A stretch of 11,919 nucleotides of DNA from the NCBI GenBank assembly GCA_016930475.1, contig JAFGGR010000229.1, positions 1 through 11,919 on the forward strand. Direction: 5' to 3'. This stretch comes from Clostridiales bacterium (lineage in GTDB: Bacteria > Bacillota > Clostridia > Saccharofermentanales > Saccharofermentanaceae). The translations under genes were made by a program, and so were the position numbers. Below, piece by piece: positions 1-7,110 of the stretch. Positions within the stretch are counted from its first letter, which is position 1, and each line of letters begins with the position of its first letter. Below the pieces are notes generated by a model, which saw only the letters and a program-made list of their open reading frames with translations, was not told where the DNA came from and ran no database searches.

Positions 1-1443
1 GGCTAGTTCGTTCAACGCAATCGGGTTTTTCGGATCGATATCAAGAGATCTTTTGAGCCATTTTACCGCATCAGTGGTATTCTCCTCCCGGATCTCCAGC
101 ATTCCGAGAAGAACAAACGCCGCCGATGAAAAAGGATCCAGAGACAAGCATTTCTTACAGTATCTTCTGCATTCATCGACATATCCCGACATGAAGTGCA
201 CATCGGCAAGTTCCCGAAAAAGATCCGCATTACCGGGTTCTATACGGGCGGCTCGAACCAGACAGTTCATCGCATCGTAACTTTCGCCGATCATAACGAG
301 CGCTTTGCTCTTGCCTCGCAGGGCATCCACGCTGTTCGTGTCCAAATCAAGCGCGCGGTTAAATGCCGACACGGCTTCTTCATATTGTTGATCGTTCAGG
401 TAGGAGAAAGCGAGTGCGACATGTCCCAAGGGAGAATCTTCCTCGCAGGATGTGGCAATTAAGGCGGACTTTTGGGCATCCTTGTACTTCTCTTGCAAAT
501 AATACAGATTAGACTGAAAACAGTGTGTCTCAAAATCAGTCGGATCCTGCTCCAATATCAAATCGCAGACGGTGTGCGCCTCGTCCAGTTTACCCGCACG
601 CCTCAAATATCTCGCCTTCCACTTGATGAAATCCTTATTCTCGGGATGCCTTCCGATCAGGAGAGTCAACCATTCGTATCCGGTCATATAGTCCTCGTCG
701 GTGTCAAAATAAGACAATGCGATCAATTCATATGTGAAAGGATTTCCCGAGATCGCGCCGGAAAGGCACCGATTCTCCCACTCCTCGGCCAGAACGATGA
801 TCTTGCCGTATAGTTTTCTGTCCAGAAGCTTATAGAATCGAACACGGTACTCGATCCTTTTCAGGTAACCCGGTGCGATACCTCTCTTCTTGCAAATTTG
901 CAAATCGCGCGGGATCGAAACCTTCGATTGGATCGGATCCGGGCTCATTTGCAGGAAAGCATACAGACGGAAAACGCGACACCATTTACGCGCAAGAACA
1001 ACATCAAGTCGTCGATACGGATCCTTTGGAAGCCTTCCGGACTCGATCCTGCGAATCGTCTCGTTGATCTTCTCGATCAAAGCCCCCTCCAATTCCGGGT
1101 ATCGGTCACTGTCACGCAAGAAAACAAACTCCTCAAGTCTAAAAAGGAGTCGAAGTGTCAACGGCAGATGTTCCTCATCGTCCGAAAGTCTTGTTGACTC
1201 GTTGAATTCGATCTGAAAGGCACGAAATAATTCCTCGTCTTCGATCGACTGCCCCGAACTTTTGATGTTCGTCCAATACCGATCATCCGCAACGATTTCT
1301 CCGGCACGACGCGCGACCATATACAACCCGTAATACGGGGTGGCTTTCAATGCTACGGGAAATTCGATGGTCTGCACATTATCGAAAACGATCGAGTCGT
1401 AATCGTATTCTGCCGCAAGTATCTCGTAGATGTCGTTGATCAC
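1..1443 (-). CDS. TPR-repeat protein, 3' end cut off by the window edge
   Basis: I translated this frame by hand from the reverse strand. It is open for 481 codons from GTG at 1443 to the window edge, with no stop, so the C-terminus is missing. The start is GTG (VINDIYEIL, read as Met), chosen because a GAAGAGG Shine-Dalgarno sequence lies at 1450-1456, six bases upstream; the next in-frame ATG is about 40 codons further in. Residues 1 to about 240 are an acidic, probably helical region I do not recognise. From about 244 to 481 there are about seven tandem 34-residue tetratricopeptide units, with typical endings such as FNRALDLD and KRSLDIDP. TPR arrays bind proteins or peptides; the partner is unknown. 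I see no signal peptide or membrane segment, so it is probably cytoplasmic. It follows the UPF0210 gene by 15 bp and is the last gene visible in the operon. Confidence 0.85.
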   Translation of the reverse strand, partial: MINDIYEILAAEYDYDSIVFDNVQTIEFPVALKATPYYGLYMVARRAGEIVADDRYWTNIKSSGQSIEDEELFRAFQIEFNESTRLSDDEEHLPLTLRLLFRLEEFVFLRDSDRYPELEGALIEKINETIRRIESGRLPKDPYRRLDVVLARKWCRVFRLYAFLQMSPDPIQSKVSIPRDLQICKKRGIAPGYLKRIEYRVRFYKLLDRKLYGKIIVLAEEWENRCLSGAISGNPFTYELIALSYFDTDEDYMTGYEWLTLLIGRHPENKDFIKWKARYLRRAGKLDEAHTVCDLILEQDPTDFETHCFQSNLYYLQEKYKDAQKSALIATSCEEDSPLGHVALAFSYLNDQQYEEAVSAFNRALDLDTNSVDALRGKSKALVMIGESYDAMNCLVRAARIEPGNADLFRELADVHFMSGYVDECRRYCKKCLSLDPFSSAAFVLLGMLEIREENTTDAVKWLKRSLDIDPKNPIALNELA

Positions 1444-1449
1444 TGATTA

Positions 1450-1456
1450 CCTCTTC
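1450..1456 (-). promoter_or_regulatory. Ribosome binding site for the GTG-started TPR gene
   Basis: The minus strand reads GAAGAGG here, six bases before GTG at 1443. It lies in the 15-bp gap after the UPF0210 stop codon (TAG, 1461-1459) and is the main reason for choosing the GTG start. Confidence 0.7.
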
Positions 1457-1458
1457 AG

Positions 1459-2817
1459 CTAATTTTTCATGCTGTGGATCGGAGCGGGAATCCTTCCGCC
1501 CCGGTCAATAAATACTTTACAGGATGACGTGTTTACGTGCATGATCGGAGCTTTTCCGAGGAGGCCTCCGTATTCCACCGAATCTCCGACGGTTTTCCCG
1601 GGGACCGGTATAACGCGAACGGCAGTTGTTTTATTATTGAAAGTTCCGATCGCCATCTCGTCCGCGATCATGCCGGACAAAATCTCAGGAGGAGTATCTC
1701 CCGGAACGGCGATCATGTCAAGACCGACCGAGCAAACACAAGTCATCGCCTCCAGCTTTTCGATCGAAATTTTACCCCTGCTCGCGACGTCGATCATTCC
1801 CTCATCCTCGGACACCGGAATAAACGCTCCGGACAAACCTCCGACAAAAGACGACGCCATCGTTCCACCCTTTTTTACCGCGTCATTTAACATCGCCAGC
1901 GCTGCGGTCGTGCCCCAGGCTCCGCAATCCTCAAGTCCGATTTCTTCGAGTATCCGAGCGACCGAATCTCCGACAGAAGGGGTCGGTGCTAAGGAAAGGT
2001 CGATGATCCCAAACGGAACGCCCAACCTCTGAGACGCGACTTGGGCAACCAACTCTCCTACTCTCGTTATTTTAAACGCCGAGCGTTTGATAGTCTCCGC
2101 GACAATGCCAAGATCCATTCCTCTGACGGACTCGAGCGATGCCTTGATCACACCGGGCCCGGAAATGCCGACATTGATAATGCACTCTGCCTCTCCGACG
2201 CCGTGAAACGCTCCCGCCATAAACGGATTGTCTTCAGGCGCATTCGCGAAAACCACAAGCTTTGCGCATCCGATTGCATTTTTATCCGCGGTCATTCTCG
2301 CCGTGTCGCAAATAATGTTACCCATTTGTCGTACGGCATCCATGTTGATACCCGTCCTCGATGACGCCAGATTAACGCTGGAGCATACCAGATCCGTCAT
2401 CGCCAGGCTCTCCGGTATTGAGTCGATCAGTATGCGGTCTCCGTTCGTATACCCTTTGTGGACCAAGGCGGAAAATCCGCCGATAAAATCCACGCCGCAT
2501 TCGCGGGCGGCCCGGTCCATCGTTTGCGCATAACATGAGTAGTTCGTTTCTCCCGAAGCGGCCGCGATAATGGCAATCGGCGTGACGGATATTCGCTTGT
2601 TGATGATAGGAATTCTATATTCCCGGCTGATGTCGTCACAGACGCGGACCAGATTTTTCGCGTAACGAGTGATCTTATCGTAAATTTTCGAGCAGGCATT
2701 CGAAGCACTCGGGGAAATACAATCTAACAGACTGATTCCCATCGTTACCGTGCGGACATCCAAGTGCTGCTCCTGAAACATCTTGATCGTTTCGAGAACT
2801 TCAAAATTCGTAATCAC
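1459..2817 (-). CDS. PFL family / UPF0210 (DUF711) protein
   Basis: This encodes 452 residues, close to the family's usual length of about 450. The N-terminus reads VITNFEVLETIKMFQEQ, then LDVRTVTMGISLLDC, the typical UPF0210 opening. Other family-like stretches are GETNYSCYAQ, FIGGFSALVHKG, GTFNNKTTAVRVIPVPGK and the C-terminal GRIPAPIHSMKN. The family is remotely related to pyruvate formate-lyase/glycyl-radical folds, but its biochemical role is not established; I assign no reaction. The frame stays open upstream to an ATG at 2874, but that would add 19 residues with no family counterpart and overlap the ACT gene. GTG at 2817 has GGGGG seven bases upstream and sits 17 bp after the ACT stop. 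ACT and UPF0210 genes are a conserved pair in many Firmicutes, which supports joint function. No signal or membrane segment; probably cytoplasmic. Confidence 0.93.
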   Translation of the reverse strand: MITNFEVLETIKMFQEQHLDVRTVTMGISLLDCISPSASNACSKIYDKITRYAKNLVRVCDDISREYRIPIINKRISVTPIAIIAAASGETNYSCYAQTMDRAARECGVDFIGGFSALVHKGYTNGDRILIDSIPESLAMTDLVCSSVNLASSRTGINMDAVRQMGNIICDTARMTADKNAIGCAKLVVFANAPEDNPFMAGAFHGVGEAECIINVGISGPGVIKASLESVRGMDLGIVAETIKRSAFKITRVGELVAQVASQRLGVPFGIIDLSLAPTPSVGDSVARILEEIGLEDCGAWGTTAALAMLNDAVKKGGTMASSFVGGLSGAFIPVSEDEGMIDVASRGKISIEKLEAMTCVCSVGLDMIAVPGDTPPEILSGMIADEMAIGTFNNKTTAVRVIPVPGKTVGDSVEYGGLLGKAPIMHVNTSSCKVFIDRGGRIPAPIHSMKN

Positions 2818-2824
2818 AATTAAT

Positions 2825-2829
2825 CCCCC
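2825..2829 (-). promoter_or_regulatory. Ribosome binding site deciding the GTG start of the UPF0210 gene
   Basis: The minus strand carries GGGGG followed by seven bases (ATTAATT) and then GTG at 2817-2815. It lies just after the ACT gene stop (TAG, 2837-2835) and supports the internal GTG over the upstream ATG at 2874. Confidence 0.6.
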
Positions 2830-2834
2830 GAATA

Positions 2835-3122
2835 CTAGATCCTGTGCATTGCGTTGAATAAATCGGTCTGCCAAATGCTGATGGACAAATGAATTTCCTC
2901 GCCGAGTGCGTTAAGCTCTTCCGACAAGTCTTTGATGTCAATATCGCCGGCAGTCAGATCGACCATCATGATCATTGTAAATATATCCTCGAGTATGGAC
3001 TGGGTAATATTCTTGATGTTGACATTATGCCGATACAACAAGTCGCTGATTCTGGCGATAATACCGACGGCATCACTGCCGACCACCGTCATGACCGCTG
3101 TTTTCTGTTCTCCCGTCTCCAT
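2835..3122 (-). CDS. ACT domain-containing protein (UPF0237 family)
   Basis: A 95-residue protein made almost entirely of one ACT domain, an amino-acid-binding regulatory fold. Residues 9 to 30 (AVMTVVGSDAVGIIARISDLL) form the first strand and helix with the glycine-containing turn typical of ligand sites. HNVNIKNITQSI and FTMIMMVDL follow, and the protein ends NAMHRI, a hallmark of UPF0237. The family resembles GcvR-type stand-alone ACT regulators, so binding a small amino acid is likely, but the ligand is not known. The ATG start has a strong GGAGGGAGG upstream. The UPF0210 gene follows after 17 bp, the usual arrangement; the pair may act as sensor and effector (inference). Confidence 0.93.
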   Translation of the reverse strand: METGEQKTAVMTVVGSDAVGIIARISDLLYRHNVNIKNITQSILEDIFTMIMMVDLTAGDIDIKDLSEELNALGEEIHLSISIWQTDLFNAMHRI

Positions 3123-3128
3123 ATGAAA

Positions 3129-3137
3129 CCTCCCTCC
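3129..3137 (-). promoter_or_regulatory. Strong ribosome binding site of the ACT-domain gene
   Basis: The minus strand reads GGAGGGAGG, six bases before ATG at 3122. It lies in the 28-bp gap after the MBL hydrolase stop, the widest gap in the window, and is one of the strongest Shine-Dalgarno matches here. Confidence 0.75.
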
Positions 3138-3150
3138 GAAGTTGCCCGGT

Positions 3151-3891
3151 TCAGTTTTCTATGATATAGATCTTTCCCATTTCCGCAATCTCGAAAGGCC
3201 ACGGGCCGAGAGCGGACGCTTCGGATATCGTATCCGATACACTATGATACGGAATCAAATGCGAAAGTACAACCCGTTTCATGTGGAAATCTGTATACAG
3301 ATAGAAACAATTATCCGGCGTCATGTGTTTTCGATCCGGATCATCATCATTCGATAGGCCTCCGCAATCCAAGATCGACAGATCCGATTCGCGCAGAAAC
3401 TCGAAAAGCAACGGCTCGAAAGCGCTGTCTGAGGAATACGAATAAACCGCACCGTTATGTTCGACTCTGATCCCATAGCATTCAGCGGAATGAGATGTCG
3501 GATGAAAGGTGATCAGTGCTTCTGCCAAACAAATACTGACGGATGAGTCGATCACCGAAACCGGCAGAAACGGATCATTTTCAAGTCCTTCATACGCCTC
3601 CGTCGGCGTCTTCGGAGCATAGACCGGGATGGGGAGGATCGTTTGCCCGCGCTTACTTTTCATGTTCAGTGCGTACCGAAGCACCGGCAGGTCACTGGTA
3701 TGATCGTGGTGAAGATGCGTTAAAATGATCATATCCAGACACTCAACGGAGAGATATTTTTGCAGTTCCGCTAAAACCCCGCTTCCGCAATCGATCAAAA
3801 TATTCTTTTTCCCGATCGTCAATAAATATCCGGAGGTCGGGACTCCCGCTCCGGGATAGCCACCGGAATAACCAAGGATTCGCAAATTCAT
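3151..3891 (-). CDS. MBL-fold metallo-hydrolase, YhfI/RNase Z-like
   Basis: A 246-residue metallo-beta-lactamase-fold hydrolase with the full metal site: the T-H59-L-H61-H-D63-H64 motif, then H134 (in PTSHSAE), D155 (in YSSDSA) and H211 (in VLSHL). These match the two-zinc site of the RNase Z/phosphodiesterase branch. KHMTPDN near residue 189 resembles the HMT/HLT element of that branch. Length and layout match Bacillus YhfI-type proteins (about 245 residues), whose substrate is uncertain; true tRNase Z proteins are usually longer with an exosite arm I do not see. Cytoplasmic, no signal peptide. The ATG overlaps the flavoprotein's stop by 4 bp (ATGA), and its GGAGGT Shine-Dalgarno lies inside the last codons of that gene, so translation is probably coupled. 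Confidence 0.9.
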   Translation of the reverse strand: MNLRILGYSGGYPGAGVPTSGYLLTIGKKNILIDCGSGVLAELQKYLSVECLDMIILTHLHHDHTSDLPVLRYALNMKSKRGQTILPIPVYAPKTPTEAYEGLENDPFLPVSVIDSSVSICLAEALITFHPTSHSAECYGIRVEHNGAVYSYSSDSAFEPLLFEFLRESDLSILDCGGLSNDDDPDRKHMTPDNCFYLYTDFHMKRVVLSHLIPYHSVSDTISEASALGPWPFEIAEMGKIYIIEN

Positions 3892-5246
3892 TGATAACCT
3901 CCATCATTCTCTATTGCTTCCGAATCACTCCCGTAGATTTCCCGATCCCGCATTCGGGTTATACTGCGTGCCGCAATATACGCCGAGGACCAAGCCCACT
4001 GAAGATTATAACCGCCGCAATCCCCGTCTATATCGAGGACTTCTCCGCAAGCGTAAAGGTCATCACAAATCAGGGAGCGCATCGTTTCGGCTTCAAACTC
4101 ATCCGTGCGTACGCCTCCGATAGTGATCTGGGCGTTCGTCAGCGGCATGACGCCCGTCACGCGAAAAGAACACCTCTTAATACTTGACGCGAGCCGGGCG
4201 ATCTCGTTGTCGGAAAGCGTCGATATCATCATACTCATCGGTTTTTCGGTCGCACTCTTAAGAAGACGTATGGCAAGCCGATTGTGAAAAATGCCGACGA
4301 GCATCTGTTCGAGCTTCCTTTGGGGAAATGCGTCTCTTCTATCCCGGAGCATTTTGCAAACCTCGGATTCCGTCTTTTCACTCATGAAATCGATACGGAT
4401 TTCCGGGGTCCCGGCCGTCTTCTCTCTCGAAAAGCCGGACATCGCCCGTGATACAAGACCGGAAAGTTGCAGTATAGGAGGGCCGGATAAGCCGAAGTCA
4501 GTAAATAGGATCTCACCGGACTCGGAACGGACGATTGCTCCGTCTATAAGAAGCGACGCTGTCGCGGTGATCTTAATCCCGGATACGGACTTAACAAAAT
4601 CGGTATCGGTTTTTATTTGAACGATGCCAGGGAGCGGCGCGACCATTGTGTGGCCGAGCGAATCAAGAAGGCGATAACCGCTGCCGTCGGATCCGGTAAA
4701 GGGAGATGCCGCACCTCCGCAAGCGACAACGACATATCGCGCAGTAATCGTCCTCCCTTCCGAATCATGGAGAATAAAACCCGGGTTAACTTGCTTGATC
4801 GATTCAATTTCCACGGACAACATGATTTCGGTACCGCTTTCTTCCAGCTTAAAACGCATACAATCCAATACGGAAGACGCGTGAAGGGACTCGGGAAAAG
4901 CCTTTCCGGATTCGTCGTAAAATGTTTGGAGGCCGATTTTTTCGAAAAACTTCAGCGTTTCGTCCGATCCGAACTCAGAAAGCGCATACCGTGCATAATC
5001 GGCATGATCCCCATGATATCGGTCAGCGGAAACCGTACGATTCGTCAGGTTGCATCGCCCGTTTCCGGTAAGGAGGAGTTTTTTACCGAGGCGCGGATTC
5101 TTTTCGATCAATACGATCGAAGGACACGGTACGGAGCGTATTTTCGAAAACTCAAAAAGAAAGAGGGCACAAGCCATGCCCGATGCTCCGCCTCCGATGA
5201 TCGCGACATCATATTCCGGAGATTTTGCGTAATTACCGACTATCAT
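3888..5246 (-). CDS. NAD(P)/FAD-dependent oxidoreductase, HI0933/YhiN (BaiN-like) family
   Basis: A 452-residue flavoprotein. Near the N-terminus VAIIGGGASGMACA (about 14-27) is the Rossmann dinucleotide-binding GxGxxG motif for FAD. It is followed by EKNPRLGKKLLLTGNGRCNLTN (about 48-69), the signature of the HI0933 family. VVVACGGAASP in the middle and YACGEVLDIDGDCGGYNLQWAW near the C-terminus (about 398-418) complete the FAD-binding pattern. Members are usually about 400-420 residues, so this is slightly long, with a short acidic tail. Annotations in the family range from aminoacetone oxidase to bile-acid or flavonoid reductases; the substrate here cannot be told. It overlaps the CYTH gene upstream and the MBL gene downstream by 4 bp each. 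I see no good Shine-Dalgarno at ATG 5246, so it probably depends on reinitiation after the CYTH gene. Confidence 0.93.
   Translation of the reverse strand: MIVGNYAKSPEYDVAIIGGGASGMACALFLFEFSKIRSVPCPSIVLIEKNPRLGKKLLLTGNGRCNLTNRTVSADRYHGDHADYARYALSEFGSDETLKFFEKIGLQTFYDESGKAFPESLHASSVLDCMRFKLEESGTEIMLSVEIESIKQVNPGFILHDSEGRTITARYVVVACGGAASPFTGSDGSGYRLLDSLGHTMVAPLPGIVQIKTDTDFVKSVSGIKITATASLLIDGAIVRSESGEILFTDFGLSGPPILQLSGLVSRAMSGFSREKTAGTPEIRIDFMSEKTESEVCKMLRDRRDAFPQRKLEQMLVGIFHNRLAIRLLKSATEKPMSMMISTLSDNEIARLASSIKRCSFRVTGVMPLTNAQITIGGVRTDEFEAETMRSLICDDLYACGEVLDIDGDCGGYNLQWAWSSAYIAARSITRMRDREIYGSDSEAIENDGGYQ
3897..3902 (-). promoter_or_regulatory. Ribosome binding site of the MBL gene, inside the flavoprotein gene
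   Basis: The minus strand reads GGAGGT, five bases before ATG at 3891. It is encoded by the last Gly-Gly codons of the flavoprotein gene, next to the ATGA overlap, so termination and restart probably occur at the same place. Confidence 0.7.
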
Positions 5247-5893
5247 ATCATTTCATCGGAAATAAGAAGCCGGATCCCGCGTCCGAATTTACTCAAGCTC
5301 TCCGGTTCGCAAGGGCACTTGGCCCGAACGATCTCTCCCAGCGCCAGCAGATCACGAACATCACCGTTGATCAGTTCGATTTCCATTTCGCAAATGTCCT
5401 CGTGTCGATCTCCCGCAATCACTTCTCCGACATCGAACGAGACTTCTGAAATGCTGTCGCCGAATCCTGAAAGATATGAGGTTCGGGTAAACTTCGTTTG
5501 CAGGATACAATTCAATTCGGATCCCAAAGCGGGTATAAGTACATCCTGAAGAATTGAATACGGGTCGTCATCCACCTTTGCTTGCTCCAAAAATGCTTCA
5601 ATGTTGAATCGCTCCTCGGATGTCTTGTGATTCCATTCGTATCGCTGGTGAAGTCCTTCATTGGCACCGGTTGAGACTTTGACCGTTTGGATGAAATCAT
5701 CACCCGACACCTCGCGGACTCGAACAACAGCACCGGCCCGTCGAAAAGCCATGTCCGGTGTATCGAAATATGAACTGACCAACTCCTGACGCGTCGGTGC
5801 ATCGGGCAATAGAAATTTCTTGAACCATTTTTTGTGAGGGATCGACATGAGATCTTCACGTGTCTCGAAGGTCAGTTTCAGTTCCGTTTCCAA
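5243..5893 (-). CDS. CYTH domain protein (triphosphate tunnel metalloenzyme)
   Basis: A 216-residue stand-alone CYTH protein. The defining ExExK motif is E2-T-E4-L-K6 at the very N-terminus. Basic tunnel residues follow in VVRVRE (R58, R60) and QTVKV (K72). Late acidic residues appear in SFDVGE (D154) and EMEIEL (E169, E171, E173), with K202 in SKFGRG. The family hydrolyses or cyclises triphosphates (inorganic triphosphatase YgiF, thiamine triphosphatase, class IV adenylate cyclase). YFDTPD and the overall layout look most like the YgiF-type CYTH half, without a CHAD domain. Substrate unproven. The start is TTG, chosen because it places ExExK at residues 2-6, as the fold requires; a GAAAGG lies about 11 bases upstream, which is weakly placed. 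It follows the DUF5711-like gene by 22 bp and overlaps the flavoprotein gene by 4 bp. Confidence 0.88.
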   Translation of the reverse strand: METELKLTFETREDLMSIPHKKWFKKFLLPDAPTRQELVSSYFDTPDMAFRRAGAVVRVREVSGDDFIQTVKVSTGANEGLHQRYEWNHKTSEERFNIEAFLEQAKVDDDPYSILQDVLIPALGSELNCILQTKFTRTSYLSGFGDSISEVSFDVGEVIAGDRHEDICEMEIELINGDVRDLLALGEIVRAKCPCEPESLSKFGRGIRLLISDEMI

Positions 5894-5915
5894 TTTTTTA
5901 CCAGCCTTTCACCTG

Positions 5916-7082
5916 TTAAAACCGAATTTCGCGAACACCGGAGGATGTAACAACGATGACCCGATCGTTCGATGATAACAACACTCGGATGATATCCTCA
6001 TCGACGATGCGCTCCTTTTCGATCGTGCATGTGTTGGTATCGACCAGCAATAATCGATCATCCACAGCGATCAAAATGTGTGTTTCAAAAGCAGATTGAG
6101 CCTTGAGCTGGTTGCCCAGTACGATCGGTGCGGATACGTTCGCAGAAGAGTCGACGCACACGAAAAGAATCTGCTGACCGATTCCTTCGGAATAGAAAAC
6201 CCCTGCTTTGCCGTCGATCCGCGCAACGGAAATAAGATTGGGGAATGAATATGAAACCTCGCTCAAAATGCCCTCAGACAGAGAGAAAACCTTAGAAATT
6301 CCGGACCAAAACAAATGATCGTCGTTTGTGTACGTGATCATCGGCAGAATGATCGATTCCTCCGAGGATACAAAGGCATAATCATACGGTTTTTCTGATG
6401 AGGAAGGGTCGGGAATGCGGATCTGTTTAAGATTTGGCTTCATGTGAGATCCATCCGTGTCAACCAGAGCGATGCTGATTGAGACGCTTTTCGGCGAAAA
6501 GCAAGCCGATATCGGGTAACCGGATTCAACGGATCTCCATTGCGCGATCGTCTCGCCAATCGCGTTCATTACCAAAACCGAGCCGTTCGCATTCTCATCT
6601 TCGACGATCAACGCACAATATCCTTCCGAGGATACGTCGGAAAAACCGATCTTGCCCGGAACGGATCCCGAATATACCATACCGTCTGTCGTAAAACAAG
6701 CGTATGCAAATCCGCCCCGATCCGCTACTAACGCATAGCTTTCTCCGATGACGCATTGAGGATCTTCCATCTTCAAATCATAACTATAGATCTCGGTAGC
6801 GGAAACGGACATGTATACGACCCGCGACGCGGTGACTTTTAGCAGTCCTTCTTTAAAAGGAAATATTCGCTGGGCTTCCGAGTAATCGCAATCAAATCCG
6901 GAAACCGCATTGATACCGAGCGGAAAATCCGATCCCTTTGCCGCTTCGACATGATTTCGGATCAATACGACCAATACCGCAGTGGCCAACACTAAAAGTA
7001 AACTGAAAAAGACGAGCCACGGCAGCAGCCGGCTTTTCTTGTTTTGAATATTGTTATGGTCGTTTCTTCGTTGTTGAGACAT
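5916..7082 (-). CDS. DUF5711-like membrane-anchored protein, beta-propeller-like
   Basis: 388 residues from ATG at 7082. A polar, basic N-terminus (MSQQRRNDHNNIQNKKSR) precedes one membrane segment at about 19-42, then a large domain predicted to be outside. That domain is rich in beta strands, with repeated blade-like stretches such as GLLKVTASRVVYMSV, SYALVADRGGFAYACF, RVIVVTSSGVREIRF, suggesting a propeller. It matches my memory of the DUF5711 family of Clostridia, whose function is unknown; I am moderately sure of the family, and of the topology more so. The frame opens earlier at a TTG (7103), but the ATG has GAAAGG seven bases upstream. It lies 17 bp after the DUF4340 gene, hinting at an envelope role beside the Gld-like transporter. 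Confidence 0.75.
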   Translation of the reverse strand: MSQQRRNDHNNIQNKKSRLLPWLVFFSLLLVLATAVLVVLIRNHVEAAKGSDFPLGINAVSGFDCDYSEAQRIFPFKEGLLKVTASRVVYMSVSATEIYSYDLKMEDPQCVIGESYALVADRGGFAYACFTTDGMVYSGSVPGKIGFSDVSSEGYCALIVEDENANGSVLVMNAIGETIAQWRSVESGYPISACFSPKSVSISIALVDTDGSHMKPNLKQIRIPDPSSSEKPYDYAFVSSEESIILPMITYTNDDHLFWSGISKVFSLSEGILSEVSYSFPNLISVARIDGKAGVFYSEGIGQQILFVCVDSSANVSAPIVLGNQLKAQSAFETHILIAVDDRLLLVDTNTCTIEKERIVDEDIIRVLLSSNDRVIVVTSSGVREIRF

Positions 7083-7089
7083 GAACACA

Positions 7090-7095
7090 CCTTTC
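7090..7095 (-). promoter_or_regulatory. Ribosome binding site selecting ATG 7082
   Basis: The minus strand reads GAAAGG, seven bases before ATG at 7082. It directly follows a small inverted repeat at 7095-7110. The alternative TTG at 7103 has no such sequence upstream. Confidence 0.6.
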
Positions 7096-7110
7096 TGTGT
7101 CAAGACACAG
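7095..7110 (-). repeat. Short perfect inverted repeat over the DUF4340 stop codon
   Basis: The minus strand reads CTGTGT-CTTG-ACACAG, a 6-bp stem with a CUUG loop in the RNA (7 bp counting the C-G pair in the loop). It contains the UGA stop of the DUF4340 gene (7102-7100), and its last base is the first base of the next gene's Shine-Dalgarno sequence. There is no U-run after it, so it is not a normal terminator. It may slow or couple translation, or be chance. Confidence 0.4.

Noticed and set aside
53..1216. Several plus-strand open frames at the left end
   Set aside because: The minus strand here is open without a stop for 481 codons and encodes regular TPR units, so the plus-strand frames are shadows.
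1469..2032. 187-codon open frame on the plus strand
   Set aside because: Antisense to the well-supported UPF0210 gene; low-complexity Ser/Pro/Ile translation with no motif.
2818..2874. 19-residue N-terminal extension of the UPF0210 protein from ATG 2874
   Set aside because: It overlaps the ACT-domain gene, has no family counterpart, and GTG 2817 has a well-placed GGGGG Shine-Dalgarno.
4617..5549. 310-codon open frame on the plus strand
   Set aside because: It is antisense across the flavoprotein and CYTH genes, both of which have clear family motifs. Its protein is arginine/serine-rich with no recognisable motif, as expected of a shadow frame.
7083..7103. TTG 7103 start of the DUF5711-like gene, giving a 4-bp overlap with the DUF4340 gene
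   Set aside because: No Shine-Dalgarno precedes the TTG, whereas ATG 7082 has GAAAGG at seven bases. The coupling idea remains possible but is less supported.
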